Shown: in pieces, positions 1-8,537 of the stretch
Layout of the letters: each line of letters starts with the position of its first letter
Numbering within the stretch: position 1 is the first letter of the stretch
Source: Sphingobium sp.
GTDB lineage: Bacteria > Pseudomonadota > Alphaproteobacteria > Sphingomonadales > Sphingomonadaceae
Assembly: GCA_003248935.1 (NCBI GenBank)
Contig: QFQF01000015.1
Location: 38,948 to 102,947, forward strand
DNA length: 64,000 bases
Direction of reading: 5' to 3'
The notes under the pieces: model-generated
Database searches by the model: none
Told to the model about the DNA's origin: nothing
What the model saw: only the letters and a program-made list of their open reading frames with translations
Made by a program: the position numbers and the translations under genes

Positions 1-1
1 C

Positions 2-76
2 CGGGCCGTCGTTGCCCGGTCGGCGCAGGCGCACATTCAGTCGGGTACTGCCGATCAGGTGCTCGCGGCGTCCTGA
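2..76 (+). CDS. C-terminal end of an unidentified protein (left-edge partial)
   Basis: An open frame enters from the left edge and ends at TGA 74-76, giving 24 residues that end in QVLAAS. It lies 100 bases before fliD and in the same direction, so a flagellar gene is likely, but the tail does not look like a flagellin C-terminus and the family cannot be named. A GC-rich hairpin at 117-145 follows it. Confidence 0.4.
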   Translation, partial: RAVVARSAQAHIQSGTADQVLAAS

Positions 77-116
77 TGGACGTATCGGAAGCATTTTCTT
101 AAGCATGTTTCTCTAG

Positions 117-145
117 GCGCCGGATGGGGAAAACCTGTCCGGCGC
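117..145 (+). terminator. Hairpin after the left-edge gene
   Basis: GCGCCGGA (117-124) pairs perfectly with TCCGGCGC (138-145) across a 13-base loop. No T-run follows, so it may be a weak or Rho-assisted terminator or simply an intergenic stem. Confidence 0.4.
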
Positions 146-172
146 TAAATCATTGTCGGCGTCGGCCGTTCT
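146..172 (+). promoter_or_regulatory. Possible sigma-28 (FliA) type promoter of fliD
   Basis: TAAA at 146-149 is followed after exactly 15 bases by GCCGTTCT at 165-172. The FliA consensus is TAAA-N15-GCCGATAA, so the -35 half and the GCCG match but the end of the -10 does not. Transcription would start near 179, which fits the downstream fliD start at 194 better than one at 173. Confidence 0.3.
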
Positions 173-193
173 ATGCCCTTGAAAGGTATGGCT

Positions 194-1594
194 ATGACGT
201 CAGTCGGCAGCAGCATTGTCAGCGCACTTAACGCAGGATCGGGCATCGACGTATCGTCGCTCGTCTCCAGCCTGGTGAGCGCGGCGCGGGAGCCCAAGGC
301 AACCGCGATCAGCAACAAGCAGACACTGAACAATGCCCGGATATCCGCGCTGGCCTCTGCATCCAGTTCGCTCGACACCTTCCAGACGGCACTGACCAGC
401 CTGCTGTCCGGCACGGGCTTCTCGGGTCAGCCGGTTTCCAACGACACCAGCATCGTCAGCGTTTCGGCGATCGCGGGCGGTGTCCCCTCCGGCCTGCCCG
501 CGCAGATCGAGGTGAAGCAGCTGGCCGCCGCGCAGACGCTCGTTTCGACCTCTCTTTCGGCGAGTACTGCGACGGTCGGTCTCGGCACGCTGACGCTCAC
601 GACGGCTTCGGGCAGCACACCGATCACCATCAATTCGACGAACAACACGCTCGACGGCCTTGCCGCGGCGATCAACGATGCCAATGCCGGGGTCACGGCC
701 TCTGTCGTCATCGACAGCAGCGGCGCGCGACTGGTGATGAAGGGGCAGACCGGCTCCGCCAACGGCTTCACCCTGACCCCCGGCACGGCGGACGCCGACC
801 TTCAGCGCTTTACCTTCGACGGCACCAGCGGCGGCATGACCAAGAAGCAGGACGCGGCCGACGCCATCATCTCGATCGACAATGTCGAGATGACCTATGA
901 CAGCAACGTCATCAAGACGGCGCTCCCCTACGTCCGGATCGACCTGAACAAGGCGGCGCCAGGCACGGTCGTGACCCTCGCCAGCGACGAGCCGACGACG
1001 ACGATGCGTGATCTCGTGACCGACTTCGTCACCGCCTACAATACGCTGCGCACGGCGCTGAACGACGCGACTGCGGGTGGCGATTCGTCTTCGTCGGGTG
1101 CGCTCGCGGGGGATGCCGGTGCGCGGGACATGATGCGGCAGCTCGCGCGGATGACCTCCACGCCGCTCGCCGCCGCCGGTAGCACCTACCGCTATCTCTC
1201 TGACATCGGCGTCAGCACCAACCGCGACGGCACGCTGAAGGTCGACACGGACAAGCTGGACGCGGCGATCGCCGCAAATCCGTCGGCGGTGTCCCAGATG
1301 CTGAACCCGGCGGTGAGCAGCACGGATAATCCCGGCCTCGCGGGCGCTTTGGAGACGATCACCACCTCGATCAAGAGCGATACCGGTGCGCTCGCCGCGT
1401 CGCAGAAGAAATATGCGGCGATGAAGACCTCGCTCACCGAGGAGCTTGAGAAGCTCGACACGCAGATGTCGAACTATCAGGAGCGCCTGACCGCGACCTA
1501 CGCGAAAATGGAAACGCAGTTGACCGCGTTCAAGGCGACGCAGACCTATCTCGAACAGCAGATCGCCATCTGGAACGGCGACAGCAACAGCTAA
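194..1594 (+). CDS. fliD: Flagellar filament capping protein FliD (HAP2)
   Basis: FliD forms the cap at the filament tip and assists flagellin polymerisation outside the cell. The protein has the typical N-terminal segment with GSGIDVSSLVSSLVSA close to the start, a Ser/Thr/Ala-rich central region, and a C-terminal coiled coil (around residues 400-460, rich in Glu, Lys, Gln and Thr) as in the FliD C-terminal domain. The length of 466 residues is usual for the family. In-frame starts exist at 173, 188 and 194; 194 is chosen because GAAAGG at 180-185 is 8 bases upstream. fliS follows 29 bases after the stop, the common fliD-fliS order. Confidence 0.93.
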   Translation: MTSVGSSIVSALNAGSGIDVSSLVSSLVSAAREPKATAISNKQTLNNARISALASASSSLDTFQTALTSLLSGTGFSGQPVSNDTSIVSVSAIAGGVPSGLPAQIEVKQLAAAQTLVSTSLSASTATVGLGTLTLTTASGSTPITINSTNNTLDGLAAAINDANAGVTASVVIDSSGARLVMKGQTGSANGFTLTPGTADADLQRFTFDGTSGGMTKKQDAADAIISIDNVEMTYDSNVIKTALPYVRIDLNKAAPGTVVTLASDEPTTTMRDLVTDFVTAYNTLRTALNDATAGGDSSSSGALAGDAGARDMMRQLARMTSTPLAAAGSTYRYLSDIGVSTNRDGTLKVDTDKLDAAIAANPSAVSQMLNPAVSSTDNPGLAGALETITTSIKSDTGALAASQKKYAAMKTSLTEELEKLDTQMSNYQERLTATYAKMETQLTAFKATQTYLEQQIAIWNGDSNS

Positions 1595-1623
1595 ACATCA
1601 AGCACTGAAGGGCACGGGGCATC

Positions 1624-2016
1624 ATGTATTACGGTCAGGGTTTTGCGGGTTCGGCGACACGGCGCTATGCGGCCGTCCACGCGGGCAGTCGCATCGAGGG
1701 CGCGACGCCCCATGGCCTGGTCAAGATCCTGTTCGACGAACTGCTGTTCGCGCTCGATGCGGCCGTTCTTGCCGAGCAGCAGCAGGACCGGGCCAAGGCG
1801 TCGGACAAGCTGTCCCGTTCGATCGCGATCCTCCATGCGCTCGAATCAAGCCTGGACTTCGATCGTGGCGGGGACATCGCCACCGGCCTGGCGCTCATCT
1901 ACCGCGAGGCGCGACGCCTGATCCTGGCCGGCGCGCGCGCGCATTCGACGGATGAGGTGGCGCGGGCGCGGACCATGCTGGCCGAGATCGCCGACGCCTG
2001 GAACCAGATCGGCTGA
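1624..2016 (+). CDS. fliS: Flagellar export chaperone FliS
   Basis: FliS binds the C-terminus of flagellin in the cytosol and stops it polymerising before export. The 130-residue helical protein has the FliS hallmark near the N-terminus (a TPHGLVKILFDELL stretch at about residues 29-42, comparable to the usual P-LI-LYDG-I region). Its position directly behind fliD supports the call, and length is normal. It probably shares the fliD transcript, since the gap is 29 bases and shows no terminator. Confidence 0.9.
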   Translation: MYYGQGFAGSATRRYAAVHAGSRIEGATPHGLVKILFDELLFALDAAVLAEQQQDRAKASDKLSRSIAILHALESSLDFDRGGDIATGLALIYREARRLILAGARAHSTDEVARARTMLAEIADAWNQIG

Positions 2017-2039
2017 AAGAAGGGCGCAGGCCCCCATTC

Positions 2040-2069
2040 TTGACGGAAAGGGCGCGGCGCCTGTATAGG
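2040..2069 (+). promoter_or_regulatory. Predicted sigma-70 promoter of argD
   Basis: TTGACG (2040-2045) and TATAGG (2064-2069) are separated by 18 bases, a strong housekeeping-type match. It lies just after fliS and about 90 bases before the argD start. The predicted start site is near 2076, immediately upstream of the GC hairpin at 2084-2109. Confidence 0.55.
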
Positions 2070-2083
2070 CGGCGCTCGCAAAG

Positions 2084-2109
2084 GGCGGCCCGGCGGGGGC
2101 CGCCTTTTT
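2084..2109 (+). terminator. Intrinsic terminator-like hairpin in the fliS-argD gap
   Basis: GGCGGCC (2084-2090) pairs with GGCCGCC (2098-2104), followed by TTTTT (2105-2109). It can end the fliS transcript. Because it lies downstream of the predicted argD promoter, it would also sit at the very 5' end of the argD mRNA. Confidence 0.7.
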
Positions 2110-2159
2110 GCGTTTCTGCCCGGCCGCATGGCCGCACACGCGAACGAAGGGAAGGTACG

Positions 2160-3353
2160 ATGTCGATTACGCCGCTCATGCCCGTTTACCCCCGGTGCGA
2201 TGTGCGTCCGGTGCGAGGCGAGGGCTGCTACCTGATCGGGGAGCGCGGCGAGCGCTATCTGGACTTCGCGAGCGGCATTGCGGTCAACCTGCTGGGCCAT
2301 GGCCACCCGACGGTGGTGAAGGCGATCAGCGAGCAGGCCGCGACGCTGATGCATGTGTCGAACCTTTACGGCAGCCCGCAGGGCGAGGCGTTCGCGCAGC
2401 GGCTGGTCGACAGCACGTTCGCGGACACCGTGTTCTTCACAAACTCCGGTGCGGAGGCTGTGGAGTGCGCGATCAAGACCGCGCGCCGCTACCACTATGC
2501 GAACGGCAATCCGCACAGGCACAGGATCATCAGCTTCGACAACGCCTTCCACGGCCGGACGCTGGGCACGATCTCTGCCACCAGCCAGCCGAAGATGCGC
2601 GACGGGTTCGAGCCGCTCCTGCCCGGCTTCACGGTGGTGCCGTTCAACGATCTGGAGGCCGCGCTGGCGGCCGTCGACGACAACACGGCCGGTTTCCTGC
2701 TCGAGCCGGTTCAGGGCGAGGGCGGCGTCACACCGGCGAGCGCCGCGTTCCTTGAAGGACTGCGCGCCGCCTGTGACGAGAAGGGCCTGCTGCTGATCCT
2801 CGATGAAGTGCAGTGCGGCTATGCCCGCACCGGCACTTTCTTCGCGCATGAACAATATGGCATCGCGCCTGACATCATGGCGGTGGCGAAGGGCATCGGC
2901 GCGGGCTTCCCCCTGGGTGCCTGCCTCGCGACGGAAGAAGCGGCCAAGGGCATGGTGTTCGGCACGCACGGCTCCACCTATGGCGGCAATCCGCTGGCGA
3001 TGGCCGTGGGCAGCGCCGTGCTGGACGAGGTGCTGGCGCCCGGTTTCCTCGACAATGTGAAGGCGAAGGGCGCACGCCTGCGTTCCGCGCTGGAGCAGTT
3101 GATCCCCAATCATGACGGCCTGTTCGAGGATGTGCGCGGCATGGGCCTGATGCTGGGCGTCAAGCTCAAGGACGCCGCCGATGCGCGCAGTTTCGTGGCG
3201 CATCTGCGCGACAATCACGGGCTGCTGACGGTGTCGGCTGGCCAGAACGTCGTGCGGATCCTGCCGCCGCTCGTCATCGACGACAGCCATATCGGCGAGT
3301 GCATCGAGAAGCTGTCGGCGGGCGCGCGCGATTTCGTGGCAAAGGCCGCCTGA
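2160..3353 (+). CDS. argD: Acetylornithine/succinyldiaminopimelate aminotransferase
   Basis: A PLP-dependent class III aminotransferase of arginine synthesis (N-acetylglutamate semialdehyde to N-acetylornithine), often also acting in lysine synthesis. Visible family marks are FASGIAVNLLGHGHP near residue 40, the phosphate-binding NSGAEAVE, LLEPVQGEGG, ILDEVQCGYARTG, and the PLP lysine in VAKGIGAGFPLGA at about residue 244. The frame is open further upstream, but the ATG at 2160 with a GAAGGGAAGG ribosome site gives the normal 397-residue length. argF and hslO follow in the same direction. Confidence 0.95.
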   Translation: MSITPLMPVYPRCDVRPVRGEGCYLIGERGERYLDFASGIAVNLLGHGHPTVVKAISEQAATLMHVSNLYGSPQGEAFAQRLVDSTFADTVFFTNSGAEAVECAIKTARRYHYANGNPHRHRIISFDNAFHGRTLGTISATSQPKMRDGFEPLLPGFTVVPFNDLEAALAAVDDNTAGFLLEPVQGEGGVTPASAAFLEGLRAACDEKGLLLILDEVQCGYARTGTFFAHEQYGIAPDIMAVAKGIGAGFPLGACLATEEAAKGMVFGTHGSTYGGNPLAMAVGSAVLDEVLAPGFLDNVKAKGARLRSALEQLIPNHDGLFEDVRGMGLMLGVKLKDAADARSFVAHLRDNHGLLTVSAGQNVVRILPPLVIDDSHIGECIEKLSAGARDFVAKAA

Positions 3354-3364
3354 GGACAATTTCT

Positions 3365-3460
3365 CCGTTCGCCCTGAGCTTGTCGAAGGGCAACGCCGAG
3401 CATAGCGAAGTGCCTTCGCTGCGCTCAGGCGAGCGCTTCGACAGGCTCGGCCCGAACGGG
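3365..3460. repeat. REP-like inverted repeat between argD and argF
   Basis: The left arm 3365-3390 (core TGAGCTTGTCGAAGGG) and right arm 3435-3460 (core CGCTTCGACAGGCTCGG) are imperfect reverse complements, with 21 of 26 positions matching. The CTTCGACAAGCTCAG type of arm is a dispersed palindromic element common in genomes of sphingomonads and other alphaproteobacteria. Transcribed, it forms a long stem that could stabilise argD mRNA or lower read-through into argF. Confidence 0.75.
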
Positions 3461-3477
3461 GCGGGGAGACGCTTTCA

Positions 3478-4407
3478 ATGACCAGACATTTCCTGAATCT
3501 GTCGGATGCGGGCGGTGACGCGATCGCCGCGATGATCGCCGACGCCATCGATCGCAAGGCGGCGCGGGCCGGATGGACCAAGGGGCGCGTCGACGCTGAT
3601 GCGCCCCTTGCCGGCCATACGCTGGCGATGATCTTCGAGAAGAATTCGACGCGTACCCGTGTCAGCTTCGACATGGCGGTCCGTCAGCTTGGCGGCACAT
3701 CGCTGATCCTGGACGGTGCGACGAGCCAGCTCGGCCGGGGAGAGACGATCGCCGACACTGCCCGGGTGCTGAGCCGGATGGCGGACGCGATCATGATCCG
3801 CACGGACGATCATGCGAAGATCGAGGAGATGGCGCACTATGCCACCGTTCCGGTCGTCAACGGCCTCACCGACCTCTCGCATCCCTGCCAGATCGTCGCC
3901 GACCTGTTGACTGTGGTCGAGCACGGCCTTGCGCTGCCGGGCAGCCAGTGGGCATGGCTCGGCGATGGCAACAATGTCCTGCACTCGATCATCGAGGCGG
4001 CGGGCCTGATGAAGTTCGACGTACGCATCGCCGTGCCGGAGGGATACGATCCCGACCCGCGTTTTGCGGTCGAGGCGGAGGGGCGCGGCGCGCGGATTAC
4101 CCTGTCGCGCGACGCGGTGGCCGCCGTGGCAGGTGCCGATGTCGTCGTGACCGACACTTGGATATCGATGGGACAGTCCCATGCGGAGGAGAAGCTCGCC
4201 GCGATGATGCCCTATCAGGTGACGCAGGCGCTGATGGCGCATGCCGCACCGGGCGCGAAGTTCCTCCACTGCCTGCCCGCGCATCGCGGCGAGGAAGTCG
4301 TGGATGCGGTGATCGACGGCCCGCAGTCGCTGATCTGGGATGAGGCCGAAAACCGCATTCATGCGCAGAAGTCGGTCCTGCTCTGGGCATTCGGCACGCT
4401 CGGTTGA
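3478..4407 (+). CDS. argF: Ornithine carbamoyltransferase
   Basis: Makes citrulline from ornithine and carbamoyl phosphate in arginine synthesis, in the cytosol. The carbamoyl-phosphate motif S-T-R-T-R is in FEKNSTRTRVSF near residue 55, LSHPCQ-ADLLT (HPCQ) follows in the first half, and the ornithine-loop cysteine is in HCLPAHRGEEV near residue 265. The 309-residue length is standard. The start ATG at 3478 comes 14 bases after the palindromic repeat, with GGGGAGA as ribosome site. hslO begins 35 bases downstream. Confidence 0.96.
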   Translation: MTRHFLNLSDAGGDAIAAMIADAIDRKAARAGWTKGRVDADAPLAGHTLAMIFEKNSTRTRVSFDMAVRQLGGTSLILDGATSQLGRGETIADTARVLSRMADAIMIRTDDHAKIEEMAHYATVPVVNGLTDLSHPCQIVADLLTVVEHGLALPGSQWAWLGDGNNVLHSIIEAAGLMKFDVRIAVPEGYDPDPRFAVEAEGRGARITLSRDAVAAVAGADVVVTDTWISMGQSHAEEKLAAMMPYQVTQALMAHAAPGAKFLHCLPAHRGEEVVDAVIDGPQSLIWDEAENRIHAQKSVLLWAFGTLG

Positions 4408-4441
4408 GTTTGCCGGTCTGCGCCCTATCTACAGGACCGGA

Positions 4442-5368
4442 GTGCCCCTGTTGACCCAATCCCCGCTTCTCGCCCCTGATTTCGACCGGGCCATCGGCTT
4501 CACTATCCCGTCCCGCCATGCGCGCGGGCGGGTCGTCCGGCTGGGCCCCGCGCTCGACGACGTGCTGTCCGCCCATGCCTATCCGCCGCCGATCGAGCGG
4601 GTACTGGCCGAGGCGCTGGTTCTTGCAGCACTGCTGGGCAGCACCCTGAAGGATGCGGGCGGGCAGCTGACGATGCAGGCGCAGACGGAAAACGGGATCG
4701 TCAGCCTGCTGGTTGCCGACTATCGCGCAGGCGAATTGCGCGGTTATGCGAAGTTCGACGCAGATCGACTTGCGGAACTGGGGACCGACCCCAGCCTGTT
4801 CGGGCTGTTCGGCAAGGGGTATCTGGCCATCACCTTCGACCAGGCGGCGACGGGTGAGCGCTATCAGGGCATCGTGCCGCTGGAGGGCAGCTCACTGGGC
4901 AAGGCGGCCGAGCATTATTTCTTCCAGTCGGAGCAGATACCCAGCTTCGTCCAGATCGCCACGCGGCACGATCCGGGGCAGGGCTGCGTTGCCGCGGGCA
5001 TGCTGCTGCAGCATCTGCCCGAGGGCGAAGTGGGCCGCGAGCGGCTGCATGCACGTCATGATCATCCGGAATGGGAGCATGTGCAGGTGCTGGCCGAAAC
5101 GCTGGCCGATGGCGAGCTGACCGATCGCGACCTGCCATTGTCCGACATCGTCTGGCGGCTGTTCCATGACGAGGGCGAGGTGCGTGTGACGGAACCGGTC
5201 GGGCTGAGCAAGGGCTGCCGCTGCAACCTGACGCATATCCGCGACGTCATTGGCCGTTTTCCGTCCGACGAGCAGGCCGAGATGGCTGACACGGACGGTA
5301 ACATCAACGTCGATTGCGCGTTCTGCTCGCGCATCTTTCCGGTGTCCCTCGCCAGCCTGAACAACTGA
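4442..5368 (+). CDS. hslO: Redox-regulated chaperone Hsp33
   Basis: Hsp33 is a cytosolic holdase activated by oxidation when its zinc centre is released. The C-terminal zinc site is intact: C259-x-C261, then 30 residues, then C292-x2-C295, followed by the usual short tail. The frame is open back into argF, but a GTG at 4442 (AGGA 5 bases upstream) or a TTG at 4451 (GGAG 8 bases upstream) gives the normal length near 300 residues; 4442 is used here. argD, argF and hslO run in one direction and are probably partly co-transcribed. Confidence 0.92.
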   Translation: MPLLTQSPLLAPDFDRAIGFTIPSRHARGRVVRLGPALDDVLSAHAYPPPIERVLAEALVLAALLGSTLKDAGGQLTMQAQTENGIVSLLVADYRAGELRGYAKFDADRLAELGTDPSLFGLFGKGYLAITFDQAATGERYQGIVPLEGSSLGKAAEHYFFQSEQIPSFVQIATRHDPGQGCVAAGMLLQHLPEGEVGRERLHARHDHPEWEHVQVLAETLADGELTDRDLPLSDIVWRLFHDEGEVRVTEPVGLSKGCRCNLTHIRDVIGRFPSDEQAEMADTDGNINVDCAFCSRIFPVSLASLNN

Positions 5369-5528
5369 GCGGCAGCTATCCGGCCGGAGCTCGGACGCCG
5401 GAGAGGAACGATACGATCCTGCAACAAAGGGGTTACATTGCGGCAGGCCGCGCCCATATTGCTATGAAATTGCCTTATTCGCCCAATATGGAGGCAAGCG
5501 GCAATGTGCTGGGTAAGGAGCTTTCCGG

Positions 5529-5951
5529 GTGCAGTGGTTGGCTGGAACAGGATTGCGGGTCGGCATGGCTGCTGGCCTGATGATGGGCGCGACCTGCGCC
5601 ATCGCCGCCGTCGCGCATCCGCTGGCGGCGCTTGACGGCCTTGAAACCGGCGAGTGGGAATTGCGTGTGCGCGGCCAGGACGGTCCTGTGCGGCGGCTGT
5701 GCCTCGGCGACCGGCGCCAGTTGCTTCAGCCCCAGCATCCGGGCCGCGAATGCGGACGCTTCGTCGTTGCGGACAAGGCCAATCAGCTCGTCGTCACATA
5801 TGATTGCGCGGGGGCCGGCAATGGCCGGACCGACCTGCGCGTCGAAACGCCGCGCCTCGCGCAGATACAGTCGCAGGGTATTTCCGGCGGCGCTCCCTTT
5901 TCCTACGCGATAGAGGCCCGCCGCGTGGGCGAATGCCAGCGCCCCCGCTGA
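5529..5951 (+). CDS. Small exported protein, DUF3617-like
   Basis: 140 residues with an N-terminal hydrophobic stretch (about residues 10-30, MAAGLMMGATCAIAAVAHP) that looks like a signal peptide or anchor. The mature part begins with LETGEWELRV and has four cysteines (in CLGD, ECGRF, YDCAG, GEC), a layout seen in DUF3617-type proteins, whose function is unknown. The GTG start is supported by AAGGAG at 5515-5520, 8 bases upstream. It stands alone between hslO and the polysaccharide island. Confidence 0.65.
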   Translation: MQWLAGTGLRVGMAAGLMMGATCAIAAVAHPLAALDGLETGEWELRVRGQDGPVRRLCLGDRRQLLQPQHPGRECGRFVVADKANQLVVTYDCAGAGNGRTDLRVETPRLAQIQSQGISGGAPFSYAIEARRVGECQRPR

Positions 5952-6259
5952 TTCTATCGACGCATGCGCCGGTATCGGGCGTTCGTCGAATGTCCAAAAC
6001 GGATGGACCCAATCCCGGTTGCACTGCGGGAAAAGCTGGAGCGATAGATTGACGCTTCGCCGCGATCTTCTCGTGGAGCAGGCCCGGAAAGGGGACGTGC
6101 GGGGCTGCGATCGGTGAAGACATTCGGTGCCATTCCTTTTGATCGGGCGATCACGCCGCACAATCAGGTCGCAAATGGGACAGGTGAGCCGCCCACTCCT
6201 GTCCAGCCTGTCCCGAATGGGGGCGGAACGCTTTTCCCGCCGATGCTTTCGGGTTGGCG
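5952..6259. other. Gap of about 300 bases before the polysaccharide genes
   Basis: No convincing gene. It contains one inverted repeat, GGGACAGG (6177-6184) and CCTGTCCC (6207-6214), 45-75 bases before the next start. That is a plausible operator position, but no regulator can be named. Confidence 0.4.
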
Positions 6260-7096
6260 ATGGCAACTGATTCTGGCAAGCAGGCGACATTGGGATCGCA
6301 ACCGCAGGACGCGCTGTTAACAAGGGATATCGTGTCGCTCACGGATACGCTGATGGTGGGTGGCATTGCGACGTCGCGGGCCACGCGTGCCGAACTTGCC
6401 GAATTGATGGTCGAGGATGCACGCAGGGCGCGCCAAGGCGAGTTGCGCGTTCCGCGCATGGTGGTGTCTTCCAACGGATCGGTGATCGCGGCCTTTCATC
6501 GAGACGCGCATTTCCGGTCGATGGTGCTGCAGGCCGATCTGGTCGATGTAGACGGCATGCCGCTCGTCCTGGCGACGCGCCTGCTCAGTCGCCGTCCCTT
6601 GCGCGAACGGGTTGCGACGACCGATTTTGTCCTGGATGCGTGCGCCGCTGCCGCACGTGAGGGGCTGCGCTTCTTCTTCCTTGGTGCCCGTCCGGGCGTG
6701 GCGGAAGCTGCGGCCGAAAATCTGCGCTGCCTGTTTCCCGGACTCCAGATCGTCGGCATCCATCACGGCTATATCGGCCAGGAGGACGAAGCCGCCCTGT
6801 GCGAGCAGATAAAGGCGGCGAAGACTGACGTGCTGTGGGTCGGCATGGGCAGTCCGCGGCAGGAGGAGTTCGTGATCGCCAACCGGCATCGGCTGGGCGG
6901 CGTGGCGTGGCTGCGGACCTGCGGCGGCCTGTTCGACCATTACTCGGGCAATGTACGCCGCGCGCCGCTCTGGATGCAGCGTATCGGGCTGGAATGGCTT
7001 CATCGCGCGATTCAGGAGCCGGCGCGGCTGGGCAGCCGCTATCTCACGACCAATCCATCCGCGCTCTATCACCTGATCACCAAGACCCACCGCTGA
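6260..7096 (+). CDS. WecG/TagA/CpsF-family glycosyltransferase
   Basis: A GT26-family enzyme that adds a sugar to a lipid-linked saccharide at the inner face of the membrane; GumM of xanthan and WecG of ECA belong here. Family marks are SNGSVIAAFHRD, LVDVDGMPLV, FFFLGARPGVAEAA, GIHHGYIG, VLWVGMGSPRQEEF and GGLFDHYSGNVRRAP-WMQRIGLEWLHR. About 279 residues is usual. The ATG at 6260 is preferred over the TTG at 6254. It is the first gene of the exopolysaccharide island; the acceptor is unknown. Confidence 0.9.
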   Translation: MATDSGKQATLGSQPQDALLTRDIVSLTDTLMVGGIATSRATRAELAELMVEDARRARQGELRVPRMVVSSNGSVIAAFHRDAHFRSMVLQADLVDVDGMPLVLATRLLSRRPLRERVATTDFVLDACAAAAREGLRFFFLGARPGVAEAAAENLRCLFPGLQIVGIHHGYIGQEDEAALCEQIKAAKTDVLWVGMGSPRQEEFVIANRHRLGGVAWLRTCGGLFDHYSGNVRRAPLWMQRIGLEWLHRAIQEPARLGSRYLTTNPSALYHLITKTHR

Positions 7097-7126
7097 CGCA
7101 CCGTCGCGGGACGAACATCGCGCGGG

Positions 7127-8524
7127 ATGCTCTCGCCCACGCGCATGCATTACGCTATGCGGGACAACAGTTCATCGCGGCATGCTTTCGGGGGGTCGGC
7201 AATCGCTACCGCATTATCTCAGGCGAAGGGGCTTGCCGCCGCCTATGGCAGTTCGACGACCACTGCCGTTCTTGCTGCCCTCTCGCTGACGATCGGGATT
7301 GTCTGCAACGGCTTTGACAACGGCTTCGGCAATCCGATCGGCTTGATCGTCAACGCGCTGCTGCTGCTGTATCTGCTCTCGCTGTCCGCGCCGGCGATGT
7401 CGTTCTGGATATGGACGGGACCGGTCATCGCGACGACGCTCGCGGGCGTGATCTGGCTGGCCCTGCCGCTGACGTCTGCCGGTCGGCAGATGGGGGCGCT
7501 GCCGCTGGCGCCGGACCTCGCGCTGTCCCAGTTTCTGGGTCTTGCCGCCGCGCTGATCGCCCTGCTCTCCGGATGCCTGTTCGGTATCCGGCACGGTCGC
7601 GCGGCGGTGATCGACTGGCTGCTTGCATTCATGGCCGCCGACTTCCTGGTCGGCCTGTTTATCTGGCACGGTGACTTCGAAGGGGCGTCGGAACTCTGGT
7701 CGATGGGGCGGCACGGGCGCTTCGCGGCAACGCTCGGCAATTCCAACGTGGCTGCCGCCGTGTCGGGATCGGTCGCTGTGCTTGCGCTGGCACGGGCACT
7801 CTCGACCGATCGTGACAGGAAGCGACGCACGAACCCCAGGCGGGCGGTGGCGTGGAGGGTGTTTCACTGGCTGGTCCTGCTGCTGGCGCTTGGGGCCTGT
7901 GCGGCGACGGCCTCTCGCGCCGCCATGGCGCTGACGCTGGCGGCGATGCTGGTACTCGGTGGGCGTACAGTCCTGTTTTCCCGCGTGCGGGGGCGGGCGA
8001 TGCTTGTTTTCGCAGCGACGGCGATCGTGGTCGCGACCATCCTGCTTGCGGGCTATTCCGACCAGTTGATGGAGCGATCCCGTGCGCTGTCGGCCGATTC
8101 GCTGGATCGTCTGGCGATGTGGACGCATGCCGCCGATCTGGTCTGGGCGTCGCCGCTGTTCGGCTATGGCACCGGCAGTTTTCCCGCGCTCAACCTCTAC
8201 GCGCTTGCCGACCCCCGCATGGCGGGGGCGATGTGGACGATCAACTCGCCGCATTGCATCCTGCTGCGCCTCGCGCTCGACGGCGGGCTGCCCTATCTGG
8301 TCCTCGTCCTTTGCGGCGTTGCGTGGGTCGGTGTGTCCTGCCTGCTGGCCTTTGGCCCGCGCCGGTGGGATACGCTGTCCATCGGTCTGGCCCTTGCGGT
8401 CGGCGTCATCATCGGCTGCGCGATGGTCGATATCGCGCTCGACGTTCCGGCTGTCAGTACGCTGATGCTGTTTCTCGTCGGCCTTATCTGGGGCCGGGCG
8501 CGATCATTCTCTCTCTCGCTCTGA
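7127..8524 (+). CDS. O-antigen ligase/polymerase-like membrane protein (Wzy_C type)
   Basis: 465 residues with roughly a dozen hydrophobic segments. The central periplasmic part has the Wzy_C pattern: SNVAAAVSGS, TASRAAMALTLAAML, then WTHAADLVWASPLFGYGTGSF and the NSPHCILLRLALDGGLPYLVLV segment corresponding to the H-N-x-L region. Such proteins polymerise or ligate lipid-linked saccharides at the periplasmic face of the inner membrane. ATGs at 7127, 7145 and 7157 are possible starts. It follows the WecG-like gene by 30 bases, probably in the same unit. Which step it performs cannot be told. Confidence 0.8.
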   Translation: MLSPTRMHYAMRDNSSSRHAFGGSAIATALSQAKGLAAAYGSSTTTAVLAALSLTIGIVCNGFDNGFGNPIGLIVNALLLLYLLSLSAPAMSFWIWTGPVIATTLAGVIWLALPLTSAGRQMGALPLAPDLALSQFLGLAAALIALLSGCLFGIRHGRAAVIDWLLAFMAADFLVGLFIWHGDFEGASELWSMGRHGRFAATLGNSNVAAAVSGSVAVLALARALSTDRDRKRRTNPRRAVAWRVFHWLVLLLALGACAATASRAAMALTLAAMLVLGGRTVLFSRVRGRAMLVFAATAIVVATILLAGYSDQLMERSRALSADSLDRLAMWTHAADLVWASPLFGYGTGSFPALNLYALADPRMAGAMWTINSPHCILLRLALDGGLPYLVLVLCGVAWVGVSCLLAFGPRRWDTLSIGLALAVGVIIGCAMVDIALDVPAVSTLMLFLVGLIWGRARSFSLSL

Positions 8525-8537
8525 CACCCCAAGGCTT

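Noticed and set aside
3365..3460. Repeat considered as part of a CRISPR array
   Set aside because: Only one inverted pair, no regularly spaced direct repeats and no cas genes.
1899..3674. A 591-codon minus-strand open frame across argD and the repeat
   Set aside because: It covers argD, whose motifs are complete, and passes through intergenic sequence; no start signal or family resemblance.
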